The notes beneath the pieces were generated by a model. The model had not been told where the DNA came from and ran no database searches. It saw only the letters and a program-made list of their open reading frames with translations. This document shows positions 7,450 through 15,509 of a stretch of DNA of 40,586 nucleotides, piece after piece (the stretch's first letter is position 1; the number at the start of each line of letters is the position of its first letter). A program made the position numbers and the translations under genes. This DNA comes from CALCZU01 sp964396165. Lineage in GTDB: Bacteria > Bdellovibrionota > FAC87 > UBA2466. Location: NCBI GenBank assembly GCA_964396165.1, contig CAYNEF010000032.1, forward strand, positions 1 to 40,586. Reading direction: 5' to 3'.

Positions 7450-8997
7450 ATGAATGAAAATAAGAGCGAACGCACCGGGGTATTAATTATTTTAGACGGC
7501 TATGGGATTAACCCATCCAAAGAGTTCAACGCTGTAAAACTAGCGACGACGCCGGCCATGAATCTTCTGCATTCGAAATACAGCTCGACGGCAATTCAAG
7601 CTTCAGAAGGCTTTGTAGGTTTGCCTCAGGGCTTTATGGGAAATTCTGAAGTGGGCCATTTAAATTTGGGTGCGGGCCGAGTGGTGTATCAGGATTTTTC
7701 GCTCATCAGCCATGCGATCGAAGAAGGGACATTTTATCAAAATCCCGCTTTAACAACGTTATGCGACAAGATAATGCAGCAAGACAATTCTTCTTTGCAT
7801 TTAATGGGATTAGTTTCTGACGGCGGAGTACACAGTCATAATAGCCATCTTTACGCGCTGCTTCAACTTGCGAAGCGTAAAGGGGTAAAAAATGTATACG
7901 TGCATGTGATTACCGACGGCAGAGATACAAGTCCTTCTAGTGGAGTGCAGTATGTTTCTGAACTGATGCAGTTTCAAAAAGATTTGGGCCTTTCAGAAAT
8001 AGCGACGGTGAGTGGCAGATTCTACGCGATGGATCGCGACAACCGTTGGGAGCGGGTACAAAAAGCGTATGAAGCGATTGCAGAAGGTAAATCAGAAGAA
8101 AAATTTTCGGACCCCTTAGAGTATTTAAAATCCTGCTATGAGAAACAGGACACGGATGAATTTGTTATTCCTGCGCGAAATAAAAAATACACCGGGATTA
8201 AAAACGGGGATGGTGTTGTGTTTTTTAATTTCAGAGCAGATAGAGCGCGCGAGATAACGCGAGCGATGACACAAAGTGTGTTTTCCGGGTTTGAAAGAAA
8301 AAGTGTCCCGATTTTATCCGGCTTTGTTTGCATGACTCCTTACGCAGAAGATTTAAATCTCCCGACAGCATTTGAAAAAGCCAAAATCCAAAAGACCTTG
8401 GGCGAGGTAGTCAGTTTAAAGGGATGGAAACAACTGCGCATTGCGGAGACAGAAAAATACGCGCATGTAACGTATTTTTTTAACGGCGGGGATGAGAAAG
8501 TATTTGAAGGGGAGAAGAGGGTGTTAATCCCTTCTGCGAAAGAAGTCCGTACATATGATTTAAAACCAGAAATGTCGGCAGAAGAAATTACGAAAAAGCT
8601 TCTCGAGGAGTTAAATACACAGTCGTATAAATTCGTAGTCGTCAATTTCGCTAACCCCGATATGGTGGGGCATACAGGAAATTTAAATGCGGCCATTAAG
8701 GCAGTGGAAAAAATTGATCCGTGTTTGAAACAGATTTTCGACTGGGTAGAAAAAAATAATGCCTTTGCCATTCTTACTGCCGATCATGGCAACTGCGAAA
8801 AAATGCAGGATGATAACGGGCTTCCGTTGACAGCGCATACGACGTTACCAGTTCCGTTTGTAGTGATTGATCCCCTCCACCCAAAACATACGTTACGCGA
8901 AGGCGGAAGTCTCTGCGACGTCGCTCCGACGATCTTAAAAATGTGGGGCCTAGAACAACCAAAAGAAATGACCGGCAAAAGCCTCGTAGTAGATTGA
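7450..8997 (+). CDS. gpmI: 2,3-bisphosphoglycerate-independent phosphoglycerate mutase
   Basis: This enzyme interconverts 3- and 2-phosphoglycerate in glycolysis and gluconeogenesis using two divalent metal ions and a phosphoserine intermediate. The 515-residue length is typical. The N-terminal phosphatase motif LIILDGYGINP contains metal ligand Asp15. GFMGNSEVGHLNLGAGRVVY contains the nucleophile Ser66. ITDGRDTSPSSG begins the transferase domain. The C-terminal metal sites appear in NPDMVGHTG and TADHGNCEKM. It is transcribed alone, divergently from the acyl-CoA dehydrogenase operon across a short intergenic region. No Shine-Dalgarno sequence precedes the ATG. Confidence 0.96.
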   Translation: MNENKSERTGVLIILDGYGINPSKEFNAVKLATTPAMNLLHSKYSSTAIQASEGFVGLPQGFMGNSEVGHLNLGAGRVVYQDFSLISHAIEEGTFYQNPALTTLCDKIMQQDNSSLHLMGLVSDGGVHSHNSHLYALLQLAKRKGVKNVYVHVITDGRDTSPSSGVQYVSELMQFQKDLGLSEIATVSGRFYAMDRDNRWERVQKAYEAIAEGKSEEKFSDPLEYLKSCYEKQDTDEFVIPARNKKYTGIKNGDGVVFFNFRADRAREITRAMTQSVFSGFERKSVPILSGFVCMTPYAEDLNLPTAFEKAKIQKTLGEVVSLKGWKQLRIAETEKYAHVTYFFNGGDEKVFEGEKRVLIPSAKEVRTYDLKPEMSAEEITKKLLEELNTQSYKFVVVNFANPDMVGHTGNLNAAIKAVEKIDPCLKQIFDWVEKNNAFAILTADHGNCEKMQDDNGLPLTAHTTLPVPFVVIDPLHPKHTLREGGSLCDVAPTILKMWGLEQPKEMTGKSLVVD

Positions 8998-9042
8998 TCA
9001 AATCGTTTCATCCTAACTTTTAGATTCTACCTTGAGCGAGTC

Positions 9043-9167
9043 TTTAAAAACTGAATCTTTGATTCTATTTAGAGTGCTCTAACCTGAGCTATTGCCTGCG
9101 TGGTCACGGGGCGAAGCATTTTGCCTTCGACGTAGTCCAGGATTCCGTGACCAATTCAGTTTTTAAA
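9043..9167. repeat. nested inverted repeat downstream of gpmI
   Basis: Outer arms TTTAAAAACTGAAT (9043-9056) and ATTCAGTTTTTAAA (9154-9167) are perfect 14-base reverse complements. Inside them GGTCACGG (9102-9109) pairs with CCGTGACC (9145-9152), and a CGAAG/CTTCG pair lies further in. The whole can fold as one long interrupted hairpin. It may act as a terminator for gpmI, but its size and nesting are more like a miniature or REP-type element. It sits between gpmI and the HNH gene. Confidence 0.7.
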
Positions 9168-9180
9168 GCCGGCTGGGCAT

Positions 9181-9194
9181 ATCTTTCGAAAGAT
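9181..9194. repeat. 14-base perfect palindrome ATCTTTCGAAAGAT
   Basis: The sequence is a perfect dyad. A one-base variant (ATCTCTCGAAAGAT, followed by GTT in both cases) occurs at 10547-10560 on the other side of the HNH gene, in the same orientation. The pair brackets the HNH gene. Confidence 0.6.
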
Positions 9195-9267
9195 GTTTAA
9201 GTATTTCTTTTCTGAATGACTCTAGCTTTTAGACTAGATCTCACCCTGAACCTACTTCAAATGAAGT

Positions 9268-10086
9268 TTAACTTAGACGTTTCTGAAAAACGTGAGATTT
9301 TGGAAAGTACTCTCTTGCAAGAAGCTGGTTATGGGCTTGGCAAAGTACGCGCAAATTCTCTTTCTCGTGGCTACTTCCACCCATCGCCCAGGGCCTTACA
9401 TGGTCAATTTGCAAATAGGCCGTTTGCGAACACCTGACACCAGCGGAACTTTTAAAAGTACACTGATGCCCTGCCTCTTGTTTCAACTCCCGCCTAAATT
9501 TTGCAGACACATAACGAGTATGTTTTTGGACTTGGGACTGTCGGGGTTTTACTTCTCTAGTAAACTCTTTCAAGGCTTTTTTTAATACTTTCACTACATC
9601 ATGCTCAGAAGCCTTCAACTTAGCTTTGGCAATCAGGTCTTTGAGTTCGTCATCTAAAGCAATACTCAAAACTTCTTCTTTCTTCACTTTTACATCAGGA
9701 AAATGCGTTTCCAAAACTTTCTCAATCTGTCTAACAGGCTGATGCTTTACTTGAGAAAGAAGACTCTCCGCATTTTCTTTATTGATAAAGGGGGCCATTA
9801 GACTTAACCCGGTCAAAGAAAGTTCATTATTCATAAGCAGCGGCTTAATCTCTTCCACTTTTACAATCACCCGCGCACTTTGAATGCGTCTCAGTGCCTC
9901 ACTCTCCGAATAATTTAAGAACCGCACACAAAAATCAAAAAGACTAGCGTACCCTTCTTTCAAATAGGCCTTGCGACTATCAATCTCGGCCAAGTACTCA
10001 AGTACCTGAAGAGTAGTTTGCTTCTCCACCTTCACAAGCTCAAGAACACGAGAAATCAAAACCCCATTATCCAAATCTTTAAGCAT
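9268..10086 (-). CDS. HNH endonuclease, DUF222-like helical N-terminus (copy 1)
   Basis: The 272-residue protein has an N-terminal helical region (about 10-180) followed by a C-terminal HNH nuclease domain (about 207-255). In the nuclease domain the candidate catalytic and metal residues are His229 in QIDHVRPWA, Asn244 and His252. Zinc-type Cys209, Cys219, Cys249 surround the site. The frame opens further upstream, but the ATG at 10086 is preceded by a strong GGAGG, so it is chosen. The second HNH gene of this window (39687-40553) is clearly homologous in layout. Both lie in repeat-rich, gene-poor spacers. The family may be a mobile or defence-linked nuclease; its target is unknown. Confidence 0.85.
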   Translation of the reverse strand: MLKDLDNGVLISRVLELVKVEKQTTLQVLEYLAEIDSRKAYLKEGYASLFDFCVRFLNYSESEALRRIQSARVIVKVEEIKPLLMNNELSLTGLSLMAPFINKENAESLLSQVKHQPVRQIEKVLETHFPDVKVKKEEVLSIALDDELKDLIAKAKLKASEHDVVKVLKKALKEFTREVKPRQSQVQKHTRYVSAKFRRELKQEAGHQCTFKSSAGVRCSQTAYLQIDHVRPWAMGGSSHEKENLRVLCQAHNQLLAREYFPKSHVFQKRLS

Positions 10087-10318
10087 AAAACCTCCGAGAA
10101 AATTCATACCACAGCTTTTTCGACACCCCCACAAGCCCCAAGAACGAAAGAGAACGACCACAGACTTAAAAAACGGCCCTAAAAAATTTAAAGCGCTCAT
10201 ATCTCAAACCACCACACTCAAATCCGATTTAATCGCAATCCCAAAAATAAAATTTCCAAATTCAAAGAACCCGAAAAAAAACACGTCAACAACAAAATAA
10301 CTTTTTCCGAAAAAAATT

Positions 10319-10345
10319 ATCCGACAACTTTCCTAATTGTCGGAT
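10319..10345. repeat. hairpin with 9-base arms upstream of HNH copy 1
   Basis: ATCCGACAA (10319-10327) pairs perfectly with TTGTCGGAT (10337-10345) around a nine-base loop. It follows an A-rich stretch and is not followed by a convincing T-run on the plus strand; on the minus strand an A/T-rich tract follows. It could be a terminator on the minus strand or part of the repeat island. Confidence 0.5.
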
Positions 10346-10388
10346 TTGGGGGCGAGCAATAAAAAGGCAACACAGAAGAACATACATT

Positions 10389-10402
10389 GGGGGCAAGCCC
10401 CC
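10389..10402. repeat. GGGGGC-AA-GCCCCC hairpin
   Basis: A compact perfect inverted repeat with six-base G/C arms and a two-base centre. It stands in a stretch with no gene between the HNH gene and the gene at 10767. Its role is unknown; it could be a relic of an element end. Confidence 0.4.
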
Positions 10403-10458
10403 AGCATGATCCAGTCCGAACTGCTAAGCACAGAAGGAAAGGCAATAGCATCTCAACA

Positions 10459-10520
10459 AGATTGCCGCGGGCTTCGCCCTCGCAATGACTAAGTCATTGC
10501 GAACGCATGTGAAGCAATCT
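10459..10520. repeat. REP/BIME-like inverted repeat
   Basis: Two inverted arms start AGATTGC and end GCAATCT. They meet at a perfect centre in which CGCAATGACT is followed by AGTCATTGCG. The arm sequence (GATTGCCGC...CTTCGC...CGCAATGAC) resembles the widespread GATTGC/GTCATTGCGA repeat found in many bacterial genomes and attributed to REP/MITE-like elements. This match is from memory, not from a search. No transposase is present in the window. Confidence 0.6.
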
Positions 10521-10590
10521 CACCTAAATTGTCACGAGGTTCGCGCATCTCTCGAAAGATGTTCGGGCAGGTTCGCTTCCTCCGATTATT

Positions 10591-10677
10591 TCTGCTCTCC
10601 CAGCCGCGTTGGGGCGCTATTGTGCCTTCGATTGGTTCTGAGGCCACTTGGCCTAGCTTTTTTTTCTTGCTTCAGCG
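10591..10677 (+). mobile_element. single arm of the palindromic miniature element
   Basis: The stretch from TTCTGCTCTCCCAGCCGCG through GGCCACTTGGCCTAGC to CTTGCTTCAGCG closely matches the left arm of the complete element at 39339-39605, with the first 20 bases from 10594 identical. The opposite arm is absent here, so this is a solo arm or decayed copy. It lies about 90 bases from the 3' end of the minus-strand gene at 10767. Confidence 0.65.
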
Positions 10678-10766
10678 TTTTTTTGTGTGGTTTGAGGCGA
10701 GTGTTTTTTTTGCGTTGTTATTTTTGTCTTTTTTAAATTGTTGAGGAATGTTTTTTTGGGGTTAGG

Positions 10767-11198
10767 TTATTTTGATTCTATGTATTCGCGGCAGGGAGTG
10801 AGATCGACAAAGATGGGATCGCGATCATAGTTGTTGTCTAAGAGAAATGCTTCGTTCCACATGTTTTCTGATCTAGCACCGATGTGTGTTGCTCCACTGG
10901 CGCATACATAATGAAATAACTTCCAGTGGTATTGTTCATCGGTTGTAAAACGCATTTTATAGGGATAGCCGCTTTTTAGACGTACTTTATATTCTACAAG
11001 TTTTGGCGAACCTGTTATCAAAAACGGCCCCTGAAATCCCCAAATGTCTGTGGGGTTATTTCCCAATGCCGTTGCTACTTGCTCTCGCATGCACTGCTGA
11101 AGTTTGGGCGTGTCTTCGAGATTCTCCGTGAGTTTTGGATTTACGAAAAAGTCCGCTGCATAAGATGCATAAACTCCAAGAAGAAATATTTTTAGCAT
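10767..11198 (-). CDS. small exported protein, unknown function
   Basis: A 143-residue product with a short signal peptide (MLKIFLLGVYASYA, cleavage probably before ADFF). The mature part has three Cys residues, at CMREQ, VCASG and PCREY, which could form a disulfide in the periplasm. No known family is recognised. The start codon lacks an obvious ribosome-binding site. It is divergent from the pilus operon and separated from it by about 290 bases. Confidence 0.6.
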   Translation of the reverse strand: MLKIFLLGVYASYAADFFVNPKLTENLEDTPKLQQCMREQVATALGNNPTDIWGFQGPFLITGSPKLVEYKVRLKSGYPYKMRFTTDEQYHWKLFHYVCASGATHIGARSENMWNEAFLLDNNYDRDPIFVDLTPCREYIESK

Positions 11199-11484
11199 AC
11201 AATTATTCTATCGCCGTTAACGAAGCGCGGAAAGAGATGAATCCGCTAGCAGTAAGAATACCTCTACAAGGGCTTGTCTCTTCGTTGCAGTGATAAATAT
11301 AAATGCGCTGCAGTAATTTTACACACCTAATCAAGTCGTTAATATCTGCTATTTAATGCCTGTCGACGATACGCGTTGTGTTTTTAATCTTCCGCTCACT
11401 TTTACTGCGTATTTAAGGTATAATATATAAGTCTTCTTACCCAATAAAACTTCATTAATCCCAAGGACTTGATAGCTATTTAAT
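11199..11484 (+). promoter_or_regulatory. upstream region of the pil operon with a consensus -10
   Basis: No gene is seen in these 286 bases. A perfect TATAAT lies at 11419-11424, about 60 bases before the pilB start. At the expected -35 position the best hexamer is a weak TCACTT (11396-11401), so an activator may be needed. An AAGGA at about 11464 is too far from the ATG to be an ideal ribosome-binding site. No sigma-54 GG-N10-GC promoter was noticed, although PilS/PilR systems often use one. Confidence 0.4.
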
Positions 11485-13224
11485 ATGGCAACACCAAAGC
11501 TTGCAGAACTTTTGGTTTCAAAAGGACTGGTGAACGAGACTCAACTCACCAGTGCGCTTGAACACCAGACAAAAACCAAAATGCGACTGGCCTCTTCCCT
11601 TGTAAACTTGGGGCATGTAAACGAACGCGTGCTTGCTTCTTTTTTAAGCCAGCAATACGGCATTCCTGCAATCACGCTTGCGGACGTGACCGTTAATGAT
11701 GAGCTTAAAAAAATTCTTCCACAAAACGTTTGTGAAAAACACACGATTATTCCCATAGCGCTTCAGGGGAAAAAATTAAGTCTCGCGATCATTGATCCTA
11801 CTAACGTCAGTGCGATTGACGATGTACGCTTTCTTACTAACCGCGAAGTGGAATTGTTTCTAGCGCCAGAATCTGCAGTCAAAAAACTGATTGAAAAAAC
11901 ATTTTCGGGAAGTACGATTGAAAACTTGGGGAAATCCGTCGAGATGTTCAAAGTCGACGAGAAAGCAAACCCCGCGCAGTCTCTCGAAGTGAAATCTTCG
12001 ATAGGCGAATCCTTTACAGTAGAAAATGCAAAGGGCAATGAAGACAAGCCCGTTATCCGCCTTATCAATACGCTTTTTCTCGAAGCCATGAAGCGAAAGG
12101 CGAGTGATATTCACATCGAACCCTACGATACGCATAGCAGAGTACGATTTAGAATTGATGGATCCCTTCACGAAATCATGCGCCTGCCACCGCAATTAAA
12201 AGCAGCGACTCCTTCCAGAATCAAAGTGATGGCACAACTGGATATTTCTGAAAAAAGAAAACCTCAAGATGGAAGAATCCAGGTAAAAACAAAAGATCGT
12301 CAAATCGACGTGCGTGTTTCCATCTTGCCGACTCTGTTCGGAGAAAAAGTCGTATTGCGTTTGCTCGATCAAGGAACCTCAGCTCCTTCACTTCTCGAAA
12401 TGGGGTTTGAAGAAGAACAACTAAAAGTTTTTAGACAAGCCTCCTCAGAACCTTACGGAATGGTGCTTGTGACAGGTCCTACGGGAAGCGGGAAAACGAC
12501 AACGCTTTATGGAATTTTAACAGAGCTCAATCAGACAGATTCTAATATATCGACGGTAGAAGATCCGGTCGAATACAATATGCCTGGCGTAAATCAGGTG
12601 CAAGTTAAAGAAGCTATAGGCATGACGTTTGCGATGGCCTTGAGATCTCTACTTAGACAAGATCCCGACATCATCATGTTAGGCGAAATTCGAGATCAAG
12701 AAACGGCTGAAATCGCCGTCAAAGCGGCACTCACTGGCCACATGGTTTTTTCCACAGTACATACGAATGATGCTCCTAGCACCGTTACACGTCTTGTGCA
12801 CATGGGGGTTGAACCCTTTTTGATCACTGCCGCTTTGACATTGGTTCAGGCGCAGCGTCTCGTGCGTATGATTTGCCCCAACTGTGCAGAGCCCGATAAA
12901 GATATTTCCCGAGAGACACTGTTGTCTTTGGAAATGCCCGAAGAATGGATTGAAACATTTAAACCCGTCAGAGGCAGAGGGTGCGATGCGTGTGGCAATA
13001 CAGGATTTAAGGGGCGAAAAGGAATTTTTGAAGTCATGCCCATGTCGGAAAAAATTCGTAATCATGTGGTCAAGGGCGCCACGAGCGATATGATCAAACG
13101 TACAGCGATGGAAGAGGGCATGTACACTCTCAGACAAAGTGCACTGATGAAATTGTACAAGGGCGAAACAACGATTGAAGAAGTCTTGAATAATTCACGT
13201 CCTGACGGGGAGATTTTAAGATGA
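11485..13224 (+). CDS. pilB: type IV pilus extension ATPase PilB (GspE/PulE family)
   Basis: PilB is the cytoplasmic hexameric ATPase that drives pilin polymerisation. The 579-residue protein has an MshEN-type N-terminal domain (about 4-140) starting KLAELLVSKGLV. The ATPase core follows, with ASDIHIEPYD near 206-215, Walker A GPTGSGKTTT at 331-340 and Walker B region DPDIIMLGEIRD at 393-404. A His box GHMVFSTVHTND lies at 418-429. A tetracysteine zinc site is formed by Cys464/Cys467 and Cys500/Cys503, characteristic of PilB/GspE and absent from PilT. It is followed by pilT with a four-base ATGA overlap. The adjacent pilT and pilC favour a type IVa pilus over a type II secretion system. Confidence 0.95.
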   Translation: MATPKLAELLVSKGLVNETQLTSALEHQTKTKMRLASSLVNLGHVNERVLASFLSQQYGIPAITLADVTVNDELKKILPQNVCEKHTIIPIALQGKKLSLAIIDPTNVSAIDDVRFLTNREVELFLAPESAVKKLIEKTFSGSTIENLGKSVEMFKVDEKANPAQSLEVKSSIGESFTVENAKGNEDKPVIRLINTLFLEAMKRKASDIHIEPYDTHSRVRFRIDGSLHEIMRLPPQLKAATPSRIKVMAQLDISEKRKPQDGRIQVKTKDRQIDVRVSILPTLFGEKVVLRLLDQGTSAPSLLEMGFEEEQLKVFRQASSEPYGMVLVTGPTGSGKTTTLYGILTELNQTDSNISTVEDPVEYNMPGVNQVQVKEAIGMTFAMALRSLLRQDPDIIMLGEIRDQETAEIAVKAALTGHMVFSTVHTNDAPSTVTRLVHMGVEPFLITAALTLVQAQRLVRMICPNCAEPDKDISRETLLSLEMPEEWIETFKPVRGRGCDACGNTGFKGRKGIFEVMPMSEKIRNHVVKGATSDMIKRTAMEEGMYTLRQSALMKLYKGETTIEEVLNNSRPDGEILR

Positions 13225-14300
13225 TTACTCTACCCACACTGTTAAAAGCGATGCTCGAAAATAAAGCATCTGACATGCATATTACTAGCGGAAGTCCTCC
13301 GTGTTTTCGCGTGCACGGTCAAGTTGTAAGAGCCAAAGTAGCAGGGCTTTCTCCTGCAGAGACAAAAGATTTATGTTATTCCGTTTTAACAGATGCACAA
13401 AAAGCACAATTAGAAGAAGAAAGACAACTCGATTTTTCTTTTGGCATTAGAGAACTCGCACGCTTTAGAGGAAATGTCTATTTTCAAAGAGGCGCTATTG
13501 CAGGAGCCTTTAGACATATTCCCTTTGAAGTGCCCAAGATTTCTTCTCTGGGCTTAAAGCCACAGGTACAAAACCTGATTTTAAAAACACGCGGTCTTGT
13601 CCTTGTGACAGGAGCAACGGGATCTGGAAAATCCACAACGCTTGCCGCAATGATTGATGCGCTTAATGAAACAGAGTCTTTACATATCATTACTATCGAA
13701 GACCCCATTGAGTATATTCATTCGCATAAAAACTGTTTAATCAATCAAAGAGAAATCGGTTCGGATGCAAAGAATTTTTCACTCGCGATGCGGGCTGCAA
13801 TGCGCGAAGATCCCGATGTAGTTCTTGTGGGAGAAATGCGCGATAAAGAAACGATAGAAACTGCGCTGGCTCTAGCGGAAACAGGACATCTTGTATTGTC
13901 TACTTTACACACCAATGGGGCTTACCAAACCATTACCCGAATAGTGCAAGCCTTTCCTCCCGAACATCAGGAGCAAATACGCTTGCAACTTTCTATGGCA
14001 CTAGAAGGCGTTGTATCTCAGTGTCTCGTTGAGAGAAGTGATAGACCGGGCAGAGCACTCGCGATGGAGCTCATGATTCCCAATCCTTCTATCAGAAATT
14101 TGATACGCGAAAATAAGCTCTTTCAAATCCCTTCGGCCATGCTGATCGGTCAGGATCAAACAGGGATGACGACAATGAATCAAAATCTTTTAGATCTCGT
14201 GAAAAGAAAAGTTGTCACCCCTGAAAATGCCTTAATGGCAAGTCCCGATCCCGAAGAACTCATCAAACAAATCGCAGAAGTACAACGAAAGGCCGCTTAA
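13221..14300 (+). CDS. pilT: type IV pilus retraction ATPase PilT
   Basis: PilT powers pilus disassembly and so twitching motility. At 359 residues it has the expected length. Walker A is GATGSGKSTT (131-140), Walker B region DPDVVLVGEMRD (198-209), and the His box GHLVLSTLHTNG lies at 222-233. The PilT hallmark AIRNLIRE appears as SIRNLIRE at 290-297. The tetracysteine zinc motif of PilB is absent, as expected. The start overlaps the pilB stop by four bases and the stop overlaps the pilC start by one base (TAATG), so all three are translationally coupled. Confidence 0.95.
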   Translation: MITLPTLLKAMLENKASDMHITSGSPPCFRVHGQVVRAKVAGLSPAETKDLCYSVLTDAQKAQLEEERQLDFSFGIRELARFRGNVYFQRGAIAGAFRHIPFEVPKISSLGLKPQVQNLILKTRGLVLVTGATGSGKSTTLAAMIDALNETESLHIITIEDPIEYIHSHKNCLINQREIGSDAKNFSLAMRAAMREDPDVVLVGEMRDKETIETALALAETGHLVLSTLHTNGAYQTITRIVQAFPPEHQEQIRLQLSMALEGVVSQCLVERSDRPGRALAMELMIPNPSIRNLIRENKLFQIPSAMLIGQDQTGMTTMNQNLLDLVKRKVVTPENALMASPDPEELIKQIAEVQRKAA

Positions 14301-15508
14301 TGAAGTTCCGATACATAGGAACAACACGCGAGAAAAGACGCGTAAAAGGCGTAATCGATGCGGATGACGTGATTGAGGCGAAACTGCGTCTACGCTCTCT
14401 GCAAATTAAGCCTGAAGAAATAGTAGCCGTTGCCAGTTCCAAAGCGAAAATGTCTCTGGATTTGGACTTCGGTCAAGCGATTACCCTAAAAGGGTTGATT
14501 ATTTTTACACGCCAATTTTCTTCTCTTATTGATTCCGGTGTACCGATTGTCCAGTGTCTCGAAATTTTAGCGGAACAAGACAAGCGCCCCAAGTTTAAAA
14601 AAGCATTGGAAGCCATCCGAGAAAGCATTGAATCAGGTAATTCGCTTTATGAGTCCATGGCACAGCAGCCAAAGATCTTTGACCAGCTCTACGTATCTGT
14701 TGTGGAAGCAGGGGAGATGTCAGGAACACTTGATAAATCTTTAAGACGTCTCGGTGTGCAACTGGAAAAATTGGGTAAATTAAAATCCAAAGTCATTGGA
14801 GCCTTGATCTATCCCGCGATCACTATGCTTCTTGCATTAGCCGTTATTCCGTTTTTTCTTTTAAAAGTATTGCCAGAAGTGACAAAGCTCTATGGTAATA
14901 ACCAGTTGCCTGAAATCACCCAAAACCTAATGTTTATTTCAAATTGGTTAAGTGCGAACTTAATCACTATTGTCGTAATTACAGGAAGTCTTTTTTTCGG
15001 GCTCATTACCTTATTTAAAACGCCAAGTTTTAGAGAGGTATGGGATCCAATGTGGTTGAAAGTTCCCGTCTTTGGAAGCTTGACCTTAAAATCTGCTGTC
15101 GCAAGAGTAAGCCGTACGTTAGGAACACTGCTAGAAAGCGGTGTCCCGCTTTTGAATGCCTTTAATGTTTCAGAACGTGTAGTACATAATTACGCGATTA
15201 AAAAAAGTCTACGAAATGCGCAAGAATCCGTTACCGAAGGAAGAAGCATCGTTAGTGGTCTTAGCATGGGAAATATTTTTCCTCCCATGGTGACTCATAT
15301 GATTCGCATTGGGGAAATTACCGGGAAACTGGATGATCTTTTACAGAAAATTGCAGATATTTACGATGATGAAGTAGATGATGCTGTCGGAATCATCACG
15401 ACATTGATTCAACCTATCATGCTGATTGTGCTCGGTGGGATCGTCGCATTCTTATTGCTTGCGATGTATATGCCTATCTTAAGCCTTGCAGAAAAGGTTG
15501 CCGGATAA
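14300..15508 (+). CDS. pilC: type IV pilus inner-membrane platform protein PilC
   Basis: PilC is the polytopic platform on which PilB and PilT act. The 402-residue protein carries two T2SSF (GspF) domains, roughly 70-195 and 270-395, each with the conserved pattern seen in FTRQFSSLIDSGVPIVQCL and VARVSRTLGTLLESGVPLL. Three strongly hydrophobic segments lie at about 170-190, 215-240 and 370-395. The conserved VVEAGEMSGTLD and MIRIGEITGKLDDLL motifs are both intact. The position between pilT and pilS matches the Myxococcus-type order pilB-T-C-S. Confidence 0.95.
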   Translation: MKFRYIGTTREKRRVKGVIDADDVIEAKLRLRSLQIKPEEIVAVASSKAKMSLDLDFGQAITLKGLIIFTRQFSSLIDSGVPIVQCLEILAEQDKRPKFKKALEAIRESIESGNSLYESMAQQPKIFDQLYVSVVEAGEMSGTLDKSLRRLGVQLEKLGKLKSKVIGALIYPAITMLLALAVIPFFLLKVLPEVTKLYGNNQLPEITQNLMFISNWLSANLITIVVITGSLFFGLITLFKTPSFREVWDPMWLKVPVFGSLTLKSAVARVSRTLGTLLESGVPLLNAFNVSERVVHNYAIKKSLRNAQESVTEGRSIVSGLSMGNIFPPMVTHMIRIGEITGKLDDLLQKIADIYDDEVDDAVGIITTLIQPIMLIVLGGIVAFLLLAMYMPILSLAEKVAG

Positions 15509-15509
15509 A

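Noticed and set aside
9216..9437. Plus-strand 73-codon frame near the HNH gene
   Set aside because: It mostly overlaps the HNH coding region antisense and has no family features.
10485..10736. Plus-strand frames through the repeat island
   Set aside because: They run through the REP-like repeat and the solo element arm; their composition follows the repeats rather than a protein.
11485..15508. Type II secretion (gspE/gspF) instead of a pilus cluster
   Set aside because: The presence of pilT with its SIRNLIRE motif between the two genes and a PilS-type kinase after them favours type IV pili.
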